Source: JAVJPJ01 sp040217295 (GTDB taxonomy: Bacteria; Pseudomonadota; Alphaproteobacteria; Rhodobacterales; Rhodobacteraceae). From it: a stretch of 48,410 nucleotides of DNA. Below are positions 25,137-34,979 of this stretch, piece after piece. The stretch lies in contig CAYWTM010000012.1 in the NCBI GenBank assembly GCA_964460185.1, positions 1 through 48,410 of the forward strand, given 5' to 3'. The position numbers and the translations under genes are program-made. The number at the start of each line of letters is the position of its first letter. Position 1 is the stretch's first letter. The notes beneath the pieces are model-generated. The model was given only the letters and a program-made list of their open reading frames with translations. It had not been told where the DNA came from and searched no databases.

Positions 25137-25877
25137 CTACTCCAGGGTGTAGGACGGCAGCCTGTGGAACGCCTGGCGCAGCGATTCCCCCCATGACGAC
25201 GATATCATCTCGAAAAACGCGTCATCTCGCTCGATCCGACGCAATTTCCCGGTCTGGAAACTGTTTGCCGCATACAGGTGCAGATCCAGCGGCAGGCCGA
25301 CCGACAGGTTGGCCTTGATGGTGGAATCGAAGCTCACCATCAACAGCTTCACCGCATCCTCAAAGCTCATCTGCGGGTCATAGGCGCGCACCAGGATCGG
25401 TTTGCCGTATTTCGTCTCGCCGATCTGGAAGAACGGGGTGTCGTCGGCGGCCTCCACGAAATTGCCTTCGGGATAGATCATGAACAGGCGCGGCTCGCCG
25501 CCCCGGACCTGCCCCCCCAGGATCAGCGTCGCCCCGAACGAGCTGTCCGCCTGCGGGCCTTCGATGCCCGATTGCTCCGCGATCACTTCACGCAACGTCG
25601 CTCCGACCAGTTTGGCCACCTGGAACATCGACGCCGCATCCAGGATCGAGGGCGCGCCGCGTTCGTCGGCCGGTTTGGCGCGTTCGTTCAACAGGCTGAC
25701 GACCGCCTGTGTCGTCGCCAGATTGCCCGCGGTCATCAGCGTGATGGACCGTTCGCCCCCGCGTTCCCAGGTGAACATCTTCTTGAAGACACTGATGTTG
25801 TCGACACCCGCGTTGGTGCGGGTGTCCGACATCATCACCAGACCGCGATCAAGCTTCAGCCCCACGCAATAGGTCAT
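25137..25877 (-). CDS. Anbu-type proteasome-like peptidase
   Basis: A 246-residue N-terminal-nucleophile hydrolase of the Anbu (ancestral beta subunit) family, related to HslV. The protein starts M-T-Y-C-V-G-L, so Thr2 becomes the catalytic Thr1 after Met removal; Asp18 in MMSDTRTNAG and the Lys in FKKMF complete the expected active-site set. It is last in an operon with a transglutaminase, an alpha-E protein and a permuted ATP-grasp enzyme, the combination with which Anbu is usually found. The natural substrate is unknown. It ends facing the repeat at 25018. Confidence 0.92.
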   Translation of the reverse strand: MTYCVGLKLDRGLVMMSDTRTNAGVDNISVFKKMFTWERGGERSITLMTAGNLATTQAVVSLLNERAKPADERGAPSILDAASMFQVAKLVGATLREVIAEQSGIEGPQADSSFGATLILGGQVRGGEPRLFMIYPEGNFVEAADDTPFFQIGETKYGKPILVRAYDPQMSFEDAVKLLMVSFDSTIKANLSVGLPLDLHLYAANSFQTGKLRRIERDDAFFEMISSSWGESLRQAFHRLPSYTLE

Positions 25878-25910
25878 TGTTCTGCCCTTCGGAAAATCCT
25901 GAAAACAGGG

Positions 25911-26714
25911 TTATTGCTGCTGCACCTGAATGTCGATGGCCATCGCTTCGCCACCCCGCCCGAACCGCAGTCCCGAAACCGGGGCCGCTTCCCGATAGTC
26001 CAGCCCGGTTGCCACCCGCACGTAGCGCGCGTCGGGCGAGATGACGTTGGACACGTCAAAGCCCACCCACCCCAACGCGTCGAGATGCACCTCCGCCCAG
26101 GCATGCGATGCATCTTGGTGCACGCGGTCATCCATCATCAGGTAGCCCGAGACATACCGCGCCGGATATCCCATGGACCGGGCCGCGGCGACGAAGATAT
26201 GCGCATGGTCCTGGCATACACCGCCGCGGATCTCGATCGCTTCCTCGGCCGTGGTGTCGGCTTCGGTCTTGCCGATTTCATAGGGCACCGCATCCCGGAT
26301 ACGGCCCGACAAGGCATGCAATCGCGCGATGTCCTCGGGCTGTTCATCCTTCAGCCCCTTGGCCAGGGCGCGGACGCGCGGCCCCGCGCGGGTCAGATCG
26401 GTCGAGCGCTGGAAATACCACATGGGGGCAAAGCCCCCGTGTTTTCCGATGATGCCGTGCGTGTCGGAATTTTCGACTTCGCCCACGCATTGCACGACGA
26501 TCGAGGTGGCCTGCGGTTCGAAGGAGATCAGCGTGACCCGGTTCTGATTGTGATCGGTGTAATCGGTTTCCACCTTGCCGCCTTCGATATCCATCGCCCA
26601 GTTCACGACAGTCTGACCTGCCCGGCTCTTGGGGATCAGGCGCAACTGTTGCAGCCCGTAACTGACAGGGGCTTCGAAGTGGTAGGTCGTCTTGTGAATT
26701 ATTTTCAAACGCAT
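25911..26714 (-). CDS. Transglutaminase-like cysteine peptidase (Anbu operon)
   Basis: A 267-residue protein. An N-terminal beta domain (MRLKIIHKTTYHFEAPVSY, typical of the family) precedes the transglutaminase-like core with Cys in GGVCQDHAH, His in ASHAWAEVHL and Asp in FDVSN. Such enzymes can hydrolyse or form amide bonds. ATG 26714 is chosen because the family consensus starts there; an upstream in-frame extension is a shadow of the preceding gene. It begins four bases after that gene's stop region, so translation is linked. No signal peptide is present, so it acts in the cytoplasm. Confidence 0.92.
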   Translation of the reverse strand: MRLKIIHKTTYHFEAPVSYGLQQLRLIPKSRAGQTVVNWAMDIEGGKVETDYTDHNQNRVTLISFEPQATSIVVQCVGEVENSDTHGIIGKHGGFAPMWYFQRSTDLTRAGPRVRALAKGLKDEQPEDIARLHALSGRIRDAVPYEIGKTEADTTAEEAIEIRGGVCQDHAHIFVAAARSMGYPARYVSGYLMMDDRVHQDASHAWAEVHLDALGWVGFDVSNVISPDARYVRVATGLDYREAAPVSGLRFGRGGEAMAIDIQVQQQ

Positions 26715-26718
26715 GGGG

Positions 26719-27660
26719 CTACCCGTGGAACCTGTAATCTTGTTCGATCTGTCCGCCGAGGCGGGCGATATCGTCGAGGAAATCGGTAATGAATTCATGC
26801 AGACCGTCTTCGAAAACCCTCTCGATCGAGGTATGGGCCAGCCGCGCGGTCAGCACGTCGATCTGGTCATGGCAGGTATGACGGGTGTCATAGGCCTGTT
26901 CCAGATACACGAGATTGGAACTGATCTTTCCGACTGAAAACGCAAGACTGCGCGGCATCCGCCCGTCGAACACCAGGAAATCCGCGATTCCCATCGGGTT
27001 GACCTCGCCCTTGGTGATCCATCGATACGCGCGCTGACCCGCGACCGAACGCAGGATCGTTTCCCACTGCACGTTATCAAGAGACGACCCGATCTGACTG
27101 ATCGAGGGCAGCAAGACGTAATACTTCACATCCAGGATGCGCGCGGTGTTGTCGGCGCGTTCCAGAAACGTACCCAGCCGGGCGAAATCGAAAATATCGT
27201 TGCGCAGCATCGTGCCGAGCATGGCCCCGCGCACCAGGGCCGATTGCTGACGGATCGTGCCCAGAACCTCGGGAAGATCGCGCTGCGACACCGGGCGGGC
27301 GAGGACCTGTTTCAGGATCATGTAGGTGTCGTTGACGGCTTCCCACACCTCGCGGGTGATGGCGGTGCGCACCAGGCGCGCATTCTGCCGTGCGGCCGCG
27401 ATGGCCGACAGGACCGATGACGGATTGCTGCTGTCACGCAGCAGGAAATCAATCGCCTTGGACGCCTCCAGTGTCTCGTGCCGCTGATAGTACAGATGCG
27501 CCACAGCGGCCGTCTGCAACACACTTTGCCACTCATCGTCATCGCCTTCGGGGCGGGTCATGCCAAGCCGGAACCCGGCCTCGACCATGCGCGCGGTGTT
27601 TTCCGACCGTTCAAGATACCGAAACATCCAGAACAGGCCGCCTGCGGTTTTGCCAAGCAT
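26719..27660 (-). CDS. Alpha-E domain protein (DUF403)
   Basis: A 313-residue, almost wholly alpha-helical cytoplasmic protein. The start MLGKTAGGLFWMFRYLERSEN is the standard opening of the alpha-E family, and the internal repeat FLERADNTARILDVKYY mirrors it. The biochemical role is unknown; alpha-E proteins are nearly always beside the permuted ATP-grasp enzyme and a transglutaminase, and may dock with one of them. It starts three bases after the ATP-grasp stop, within one operon. Confidence 0.92.
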   Translation of the reverse strand: MLGKTAGGLFWMFRYLERSENTARMVEAGFRLGMTRPEGDDDEWQSVLQTAAVAHLYYQRHETLEASKAIDFLLRDSSNPSSVLSAIAAARQNARLVRTAITREVWEAVNDTYMILKQVLARPVSQRDLPEVLGTIRQQSALVRGAMLGTMLRNDIFDFARLGTFLERADNTARILDVKYYVLLPSISQIGSSLDNVQWETILRSVAGQRAYRWITKGEVNPMGIADFLVFDGRMPRSLAFSVGKISSNLVYLEQAYDTRHTCHDQIDVLTARLAHTSIERVFEDGLHEFITDFLDDIARLGGQIEQDYRFHG

Positions 27661-27663
27661 CCC

Positions 27664-29091
<1,428 letters not shown>

Positions 29092-29282
29092 TCCCCATCC
29101 CTAGCAGCCCAGTGCCATGGCTGCAAAGTGCGGCAGGGAAGACCAGATGAGCGACGACTTTTTCACGTAAAATGTGCAAACTGCCCGTTTTTTGTGCGTT
29201 CTGAAAAGAAAACGTCCCGCCGATGTGCATTTCTGAGCGAATTGAGATCGTTCAGTCCCTCGGGCAGGCCGGGCCCGCGGTG

Positions 29283-29720
29283 TCAGGTTTCAAGCCAGAT
29301 CGTGACCGGCCCGTCATTGACCAGGCTGACCGACATGTCCGCGCCGAACTGGCCGGTTTCGACCTCGGGGCCAAGCGCGCGCAGGGCATCGGCGAACCGC
29401 AGATACAGTTCTTCACCCTCGGCAGGCGGTGCGGCCGTGGAAAACCCCGGCCGATTGCCGCGAGACGTGTCGGCGGCAAGGGTGAACTGGCTGACCACCA
29501 GCGCGCCGCCGCCCGTGTCCAGAAGCGACCGGTTCATCTTGCCCGCCTCATCCTTGAAGATCCGCAGCTTGGCGATCTTGGAGGCCAGCATGTCCGCCTC
29601 GGCCCCGGTGTCGCCTTGCATCGCGCAGACCAGGATCAGCAGGCCCGGACCGGTCTGGCCGACCAGGTCACCCGCAACCTCGACCCGCGCGCCGGTCACC
29701 CGTTGGATCAGTGCCCTCAT
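29283..29720 (-). CDS. dtd: D-aminoacyl-tRNA deacylase
   Basis: A 145-residue proofreading enzyme that removes D-amino acids and glycine wrongly attached to tRNA. The start MRALIQRVTGARVEV is typical; the active-site motifs are SQFTLAAD (usually SQFTLYAD) and NDGPVTIWLE, which contains the Gly-cisPro pair that excludes L-aminoacyl groups. ATG 29720 overlaps the stop of the sugar-kinase gene by ATGA, so the two form one operon. Length matches the family. Confidence 0.93.
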   Translation of the reverse strand: MRALIQRVTGARVEVAGDLVGQTGPGLLILVCAMQGDTGAEADMLASKIAKLRIFKDEAGKMNRSLLDTGGGALVVSQFTLAADTSRGNRPGFSTAAPPAEGEELYLRFADALRALGPEVETGQFGADMSVSLVNDGPVTIWLET

Positions 29721-30643
29721 GACAATTCGGATCGCGTGGGCGGGTTGGCCCCGGCCCGCGACACGGTCACGGCCGCCGCGCGAACCCCCAGGTCCAACGC
29801 CTGTTCCAGCACTTCGGCAGGCAATCCCGCGCGCACGGCGTCCTTGGTCAGGCACCCGGCATCGGTCAGCCCCGCCAGGAAGCCCGCGTTGAACGTGTCG
29901 CCCGCACCAACGGTGTCCACGACCTCGACCTTGCGTGCCGCGATGCGCACGGGCGCGCCCGCGCCATAGGCGGTCACGCCCTCGGCCCCTTCGGTGATCA
30001 GCACCACAGAAGGGCCCTTTTCGCGGATTGTCATCGCCAGATCCGATGCCGCGCCATCCCCCATCAGCCAGTGCAGATCCTCATCCGACAGTTTCACCAC
30101 ATCGGCCGCCGACAACATCGTGTCCATGCGCGCGCGAAAGCGCGTCTCGTCCTTGATGAAGCCGGGCCGGATATTGGGGTCGAGCATCACCAGCCGGTCG
30201 CGGGTCGCGGCCTGCGCCATCGCGGCATAGGCCTCGGCGCAAGGTTCCACGGCCAGGCTGATACCGCCGAAAAAGACCGCGGTCACCGCATCGGGCAAGA
30301 CCGGCAGATCGGCTTGGGACAGCAGGCGACCGGCCGTGTTCTCGTCGTAGAACGCGTAGGAGGCGTGGCCATTGGTCAGCGTCACGAAGGCAAGGGTGGT
30401 CGGTCTGTCCGAGCGCGCAATCAGCGAGGTATCGACGCCCGCCAGTTTCAGCACGCCGTCCAGTCGCGCACCGAAAAGATCGGTGGACAGGCCGGTGAAG
30501 AACCCTGTTCGCTGGCCAAGTCGGGCGGCGGCAACAGCGGTGTTGAACACCGCGCCGCCGGGATAGGGGGCGAACGCGGCCTCACCCGCCTGGGTCTGGC
30601 GGGGCAGCATGTCGATCAGGGCTTCTCCGGCACATAGCAGCAT
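29717..30643 (-). CDS. PfkB-family sugar kinase, probably fructokinase
   Basis: A 308-residue ribokinase-family enzyme. The start LLCAGEALIDMLPR and the substrate loop YPGGAVFNTAVAAARLG match fructokinases; the catalytic Asp and anion hole are in DTVGAGDTFNAGFL. It phosphorylates a hexose, probably fructose, at the expense of ATP. No transporter or sucrose gene is next to it; dtd is cotranscribed downstream. A perfect LacI-type palindrome lies 35 bases before the start, suggesting repression relieved by a sugar. Confidence 0.85.
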   Translation of the reverse strand: MLLCAGEALIDMLPRQTQAGEAAFAPYPGGAVFNTAVAAARLGQRTGFFTGLSTDLFGARLDGVLKLAGVDTSLIARSDRPTTLAFVTLTNGHASYAFYDENTAGRLLSQADLPVLPDAVTAVFFGGISLAVEPCAEAYAAMAQAATRDRLVMLDPNIRPGFIKDETRFRARMDTMLSAADVVKLSDEDLHWLMGDGAASDLAMTIREKGPSVVLITEGAEGVTAYGAGAPVRIAARKVEVVDTVGAGDTFNAGFLAGLTDAGCLTKDAVRAGLPAEVLEQALDLGVRAAAVTVSRAGANPPTRSELS

Positions 30644-30675
30644 CGTGGCAAACTCCGGTTACGTTTCGTGGTTAT

Positions 30676-30691
30676 CTGTTAGCGCTAACGG
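30676..30691. promoter_or_regulatory. LacI-family operator before the sugar kinase
   Basis: GTTAGCGCTAAC (30678-30689) is a perfect 12-base palindrome centred on GC, the form bound by LacI/GalR-family repressors; it sits 35 bases upstream of the kinase start. No lacI gene is in the window. Confidence 0.65.
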
Positions 30692-30726
30692 ACGGCCCTG
30701 GAAACCCCCTTGGGTCCGCCAGCGGC

Positions 30727-31863
30727 CTACCCGCCGGCCTCGACAATGGAATAGCCGTAGATCAGCGCGCCGGCCACGATCAGTCCCGCGACGACGGCAA
30801 TGGCGATCTTGATGGCCGACCAGGGCCGTTCGCCCTGCACCTTGCCGGTCTGGCCGTTCACCACGAACCGGTAGGTGGTGCCGCGATACTTGTAGGCCGC
30901 GACCCAGACCGGCAGCAGCACATGCTTGAACGTCACGTCCGAGATGCGGATCTGCATGTTGCTGATGCGCTGTTCGTCGCCACCTATATCGCGGCGGATA
31001 TCTTGCCGGACCTGGTGTTCTATGACGCCCTTGGCTTCTTCCATGCCTTCGGCCAGTTCGACCTGGTAGCCTTCGGCGCGGAAGCCCGACAGGAATTCGG
31101 GCCGGTAGTCTTCGAGCGCCGAAAGATCCCAGGGTGACAGGCGGTCGGTGAACCGTTTGGGCAGGCTGCGCGATGCGAGGATGAGGATATCGTCGAAGAA
31201 CCGCGCGACCCGGCCCGATTTGTTCGACCAGCGGATGCGCCGTTCGCGTCGCGTCTTGCCCTTGCCGGCGGACACGGTGACGTAATAGGCATCGCCGCGC
31301 TGGCCGTGGTAGCGCGTGGAAGTGTCGGCATCATAGGTCCAGTAGGGCACGTAGATACCGTCCATCTTGCGGCCCTTCTTGGCGTAGTCCTGCAGGCCGT
31401 TGGGCGCGAACCATAGCCGTCCGAGCCAGCCGTTCATGGCGTCATGGGCGGCTTTTTCGGTCAGTTTGAAGGGGATCACGCCCTTGGGCTTGATATGGCG
31501 GTGGGTGCCCGTGTCGGTCACCACGGGGGTCGCGCAGAACGGGCATTCCGCAGCGTGGATGTCGGGCTGGAACTCGACCTGTGCACCGCAGTTGGGGCAC
31601 TGGGAGACGCGGGTTTCCTCCATCTCCTGTTCGGGCAGCTTTGCCGCGATGGCGGTTTCGTAGTCCAGCTCCACCTGCGCCCGTCCGCCACCGCCCCAGG
31701 GGCCGCCGGGTTTCTCCATGGTCTGTTCATTGCCGCAGTGATCGCAGACCAGTTTGCCCTGTGCGGGATCGAAACGCATGTCCGCGCCGCACACGTCGCA
31801 CGGAAAACGGTGTTCATCCTCTGGACGGGCAGGGTTGCTTTCACGGTCAAAGGTGTCGGTCAT
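30727..31863 (-). CDS. Zinc-ribbon membrane protein, YdjG-like
   Basis: A 378-residue protein annotated in relatives as a TFIIB-type zinc-finger or PriA-helicase-like protein. Two zinc ribbons stand at the N-terminus: CDVCGADM with CDHCG (residues about 22-44) and CPNCGAQ with CPFCATP (about 88-113). A central domain (GVIPFKLTEKAAHDAM, YVPYWTYDADTSTRYHG) is followed by one C-terminal membrane helix (residues about 352-372). The layout matches YdjG, which in Bacillus lies beside an SPFH protein (YdjI) in the pspA operon; the SPFH partner here is at 32807. It probably sits on the inner membrane with ribbons in the cytoplasm. Confidence 0.82.
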   Translation of the reverse strand: MTDTFDRESNPARPEDEHRFPCDVCGADMRFDPAQGKLVCDHCGNEQTMEKPGGPWGGGGRAQVELDYETAIAAKLPEQEMEETRVSQCPNCGAQVEFQPDIHAAECPFCATPVVTDTGTHRHIKPKGVIPFKLTEKAAHDAMNGWLGRLWFAPNGLQDYAKKGRKMDGIYVPYWTYDADTSTRYHGQRGDAYYVTVSAGKGKTRRERRIRWSNKSGRVARFFDDILILASRSLPKRFTDRLSPWDLSALEDYRPEFLSGFRAEGYQVELAEGMEEAKGVIEHQVRQDIRRDIGGDEQRISNMQIRISDVTFKHVLLPVWVAAYKYRGTTYRFVVNGQTGKVQGERPWSAIKIAIAVVAGLIVAGALIYGYSIVEAGG

Positions 31864-31937
31864 TGGGCGCTGGCCTGAAGGTCGGGTATCCCGTTGTCCC
31901 GCGCAAGCGGCCCGGGATCAAGCGGGGATTGGCGCTT

Positions 31938-32543
31938 TCACAGTAATCCGTGCAGTCCTTTCGGCACCATGATGCGCAGGGCGTTGTCTTTCAGCCGAAA
32001 GTGGCGCCAGACATGGAAAGCCGCGTGAAACGCCGCGAGGCCCGCCAGTGCATAGAACTGGTAGACGTGGATCCAACTGGCCAGTTGGTGGGCCTGGGGC
32101 AGGTTCAGGGGCGGAGCAATGGGCACGATTCCACCCGCGCGCAGCAACACGGCCGAGGTGAGGCCAAGACCAAACCCGCCCAATGCCACGAGGAACAGGC
32201 CCCAGATCAGCGTCTTGTGCATGATCTGATGGGTCATTTTGGCCCATGGCGGCAGTTTCGGTCCGGGCCGCGAGGCCAGGCCGCGACGCAGGTGCCACGC
32301 GGTCCAGACAAGGGCGAGGGTGACGAAGACCAGCCCATTGACGGAATGCAGGCCGAACCAGAACGGCCCCGCGCGGCGCAGCGCGTCGGGATCGGCGAAC
32401 AGGAACCAGATGAAGAAGGGCAAGATGCCCCAGTGCAGGGCCTTGAGCGCCGCGCGCCGGGTTGGCAGGCGGATGGCCAGCCGTGCGGCCGCGTCGCGCC
32501 AAGGCGATGGCTTGGGGGCAAAGGGAGTGCTGGCCTCGGTCAT
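31938..32543 (-). CDS. Cytochrome b561-like membrane protein
   Basis: A 201-residue protein with four to five membrane helices and paired histidines in LKALHWGIL, FGLHSVNG, MTHQIMHK and HAAFHVWRHF, placed as haem ligands in the cytochrome b561/hydrogenase b-type family. It may carry electrons across the membrane. ATG 32543 is the best start by homology length; its ribosome site is weak, and the upstream open frame runs into the repeat at 32721. It lies between the SPFH and zinc-ribbon genes on the same strand, but a 260-base gap and the repeat before it may make it a separate unit. Confidence 0.8.
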   Translation of the reverse strand: MTEASTPFAPKPSPWRDAAARLAIRLPTRRAALKALHWGILPFFIWFLFADPDALRRAGPFWFGLHSVNGLVFVTLALVWTAWHLRRGLASRPGPKLPPWAKMTHQIMHKTLIWGLFLVALGGFGLGLTSAVLLRAGGIVPIAPPLNLPQAHQLASWIHVYQFYALAGLAAFHAAFHVWRHFRLKDNALRIMVPKGLHGLL

Positions 32544-32720
32544 GCGGTTGACATAGGCGCGTCGGGCCAAGGGGAAAGGGGGCGAGAGGAAGTGGGAAGG
32601 GGGCTCTCCCGCCCCGCTCGGCCTGCGGCCTGCGCGCGTTGGGCCCGGCACCGCTGGCGCGGTGCGGCTGCGCCCGGAATGGCGGGAGGAGACGTGTGAA
32701 GGAACCGTCGGATCGCCTCC

Positions 32721-32747
32721 GGCGGCCATATTTTCGGGATAAAGATC
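32721..32747 (-). repeat. Dispersed intergenic repeat, copy 3 (core only)
   Basis: On the minus strand it reads TTTATCCCGAAAATATGGC, the same core as copies 1 and 2. The G-rich hairpin of the other copies is replaced by a GCCGCCGGAGGC stretch. It lies between the SPFH and cytochrome genes. Confidence 0.7.
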
Positions 32748-32806
32748 CTGAGGATATCTGCGGGTCCGCAACGTTCCGCAGGGCGCAGGGCGGGCGCAGG
32801 ATGGGA

Positions 32807-33916
32807 TCAGCCCGCTGGCGGTGGTGGCGGGGGAGGCATGACGGTGAACAGCTGCGCCAGTTCGGTGACGTCGCCCGCTGTCATCCAGCCATCCTGCCCG
32901 GCGGTCCAGACATGGGTCTGGCGCGTCAGGCTGCCATCGGCGGCCATACGGCCCAGATCGGCCTTGGAGAAGGGACCCTTGGTCTGGCCGTTTTCGGCGA
33001 TGTGCCAGACATGTTCGACCGGCGGGGGGGGCGGCGCGGGCCGGGCTGCCTGCGGCTGGCCCATGGTATTGGCCATCTGGTTGGCCATCGCCATGCCCAT
33101 GCCCATGCCGAGCCCGGCGCCCATGCCGCCGTCGCCGCCGGGGTTTTCGGCGGCCGCGCGCATGGCTTCGGCGGTCTGGAACTGCTGGTAGCGGTTCAGA
33201 TCGCCCACCACCCCCATCGAGGTGCGACGGTCCAGCGCTTCTTCCACGGCGGGGGGCAGCGAGATGTTTTCGATATACAACTCGGGCAGGGTCAGGCCGT
33301 AGTCAGCGATGGTTTGCGAAATCCGCTTGGCCACGAGGCCGCCGAATTCGCCCGTGTTGGCGGCCATGTCGAGCACCGGGATGCCCGAGCCCGCCACGGT
33401 CTGGCTGAATTGCTGCACGATGATGTTGCGGATCTGGAAGGTGACCTCGTCGGTGGTGAACTCGCCGTCGGTGCCCACGATCTCGGTCATGAAACGGCCC
33501 GCATCGCTGACCTTGACCGAATAGGTGCCGAAGGCGCGGATGCGCGTGGGCCCGAACTCGGGGTCGCGCAGCATGATGGGGTTCTTGGTGCCCCACTTGA
33601 GATCGGTGAACCGGTTGGTGTTCACGAAATAGATCTCGGATTTGAAGGGCGAGGCAAAACCATGATCCCAATGCTGCAGATTGGTCATGATCGGCATGTT
33701 GTTGGTCTCGAGCATGTAGAGACCGGGGGTAAAGACATCGGCCAACTGACCTTCATGAATGAAGACCGCTGTCTGTCCCTCGCGCACGGTCAGCTTGGCG
33801 CCGTACTTGATTTCGTGGCCGTAACGCTCGAACCGGTAGACCATCGTGTCGCGGGTGTTGTCCGTCCATTCGATGACGTCGATGAACTGACCTTTGAGAA
33901 AATCCATAATCGGCAT
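32807..33916 (-). CDS. SPFH-domain protein with C-terminal GYF-like domain (YdjI-like)
   Basis: A 369-residue membrane-associated scaffold. Residues 1 to about 250 form the SPFH domain (FIDVIEWTDNTRDTMVYRFERYG start, then LTVREGQTAVFIHEGQLADVF). A Gly/Met-rich linker (GMGAGLGMGMGMAMANQMA) and a Pro-rich stretch join it to a C-terminal GYF_2-like domain (WHIAENGQTKGPFSKADLG, WTAGQDGW). There is no membrane helix, so binding is peripheral. YdjI of Bacillus has the same SPFH plan and works with YdjG and PspA at the membrane. GYF domains bind Pro-rich peptides. Confidence 0.88.
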   Translation of the reverse strand: MPIMDFLKGQFIDVIEWTDNTRDTMVYRFERYGHEIKYGAKLTVREGQTAVFIHEGQLADVFTPGLYMLETNNMPIMTNLQHWDHGFASPFKSEIYFVNTNRFTDLKWGTKNPIMLRDPEFGPTRIRAFGTYSVKVSDAGRFMTEIVGTDGEFTTDEVTFQIRNIIVQQFSQTVAGSGIPVLDMAANTGEFGGLVAKRISQTIADYGLTLPELYIENISLPPAVEEALDRRTSMGVVGDLNRYQQFQTAEAMRAAAENPGGDGGMGAGLGMGMGMAMANQMANTMGQPQAARPAPPPPPVEHVWHIAENGQTKGPFSKADLGRMAADGSLTRQTHVWTAGQDGWMTAGDVTELAQLFTVMPPPPPPPAG

Positions 33917-34032
33917 GCGCGATGTCCACCTTTTGAAACGTCAATTGTCAGGCGGGAATATACGCAGCCCATCCCAAGCGGGCTACAGGGAATTCCCGGT
34001 TTCTTTTCACCGCCGCCGGAGGGCCGGGCGGA

Positions 34033-34959
34033 TCAGCTTGGGCCGCCCAACAGGTCTTCGGCGATGCGTCGCACGATGGGCCGGGCCTGGTCGGGCTGCA
34101 TCCCGGGCGACAGGCGGCTGTCATACAAGATGCGCAGCAGCAGCTCGTCATGGGGCGTCAGGAACGCGAATTCCTCGTCATCGTTGAAGATCGAGGGGCG
34201 CGCGGCCGGGCTGTCATTGGGCAGGCCCAGGCCCTGGGCCACCTCTTCGTGCACGCATGACCGGCGCAGCAGTTCGGGGTGTTCGTCGCGGATGATCGCG
34301 ATGGCGGTGATATAGACGGACCGGCCCGGTTGCGAAAACGCGTAGACCGAACAGAAGGTAAAGCGCGACAGCCCCTCGATCTCGCGCACGGTCGCGTCCG
34401 AGATGCCCGGCACGAGGCTGCGCACCAGATCGCCCGCGCGAAGCTGTTCGTCGCGGTTGAGATAGATGACGTGGAAGTTCCCGCCTGAACCGACGGTGCG
34501 GATCGGATGCCCGCTCACCCGCGCGAGTCGATTGGCGTAGGTTGTCAGAACGGCAGTGTCGCGCGCGCGCTGCTGGTCCGAAACCGAGGCCCCGAAATGC
34601 GTCTGAAGCCGCACGGGCGCCTGCCACCGGCGCAGGCGCGATTCCGTTTCCTGCTGCACGAACCGCCCGCCAGACAAGGTGTATTCGTCGTAAAGGGCGA
34701 TCCGCTCGAAATTCGCGGCCAGCGTGGTCGCGGTCACCGGGGCATCGCGCTGCCCACCATCCTGGCGCAACAAGCCGTCGGCAATCAGCCGTGCTTCGAC
34801 ATTGCGGTAGTAGCGCGCGAAGCTTTGGCTTTCGGCGGAGGGTTCGGTCCTGGGCGCCTGGTTGGGGCCGGGGAGGGCGTCGGGCACAGGTGTGGTCACA
34901 CATGCCGAAAGCATGAAGGTGACCACACATGTCAGGCAAAGGGACAGACGGAAAGCCAA
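34033..34959 (-). CDS. DUF2927-family lipoprotein, second copy
   Basis: A protein of about 308 residues with a DUF2927-like domain. The key cluster CVHEEVAQGLGLPND and SIFNDDEEFAFLTPHDE matches CLHEEVAQALG and SVFNDD in the copy at 20498. The signal peptide ends in lipobox MLSAC (Cys20). No ATG lies before the signal peptide; TTG 34959 gives a normal signal (AFRLSLCLTCVVTFMLSAC) and is my choice, 20 bases after the telA stop, though without a clear ribosome site. The longer open frame upstream is a shadow of telA. It sits between telA and the SPFH gene on one strand. Confidence 0.75.
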   Translation of the reverse strand: MAFRLSLCLTCVVTFMLSACVTTPVPDALPGPNQAPRTEPSAESQSFARYYRNVEARLIADGLLRQDGGQRDAPVTATTLAANFERIALYDEYTLSGGRFVQQETESRLRRWQAPVRLQTHFGASVSDQQRARDTAVLTTYANRLARVSGHPIRTVGSGGNFHVIYLNRDEQLRAGDLVRSLVPGISDATVREIEGLSRFTFCSVYAFSQPGRSVYITAIAIIRDEHPELLRRSCVHEEVAQGLGLPNDSPAARPSIFNDDEEFAFLTPHDELLLRILYDSRLSPGMQPDQARPIVRRIAEDLLGGPS

Positions 34960-34979
34960 GGGGGGGCTCTGCGTCCGGA

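Noticed and set aside
29169..29190. TGCAAACTGCCC also seen upstream of the response regulator at 7884
   Set aside because: A 12-base match between two unrelated upstream regions may be chance, and the TTTGCAAA palindrome is not complete at 29172.
32639..34315. A 558-residue plus-strand open frame opposite the SPFH gene
   Set aside because: Its sequence is low in hydrophobic order and mirrors the SPFH gene; the minus strand has recognisable domains.
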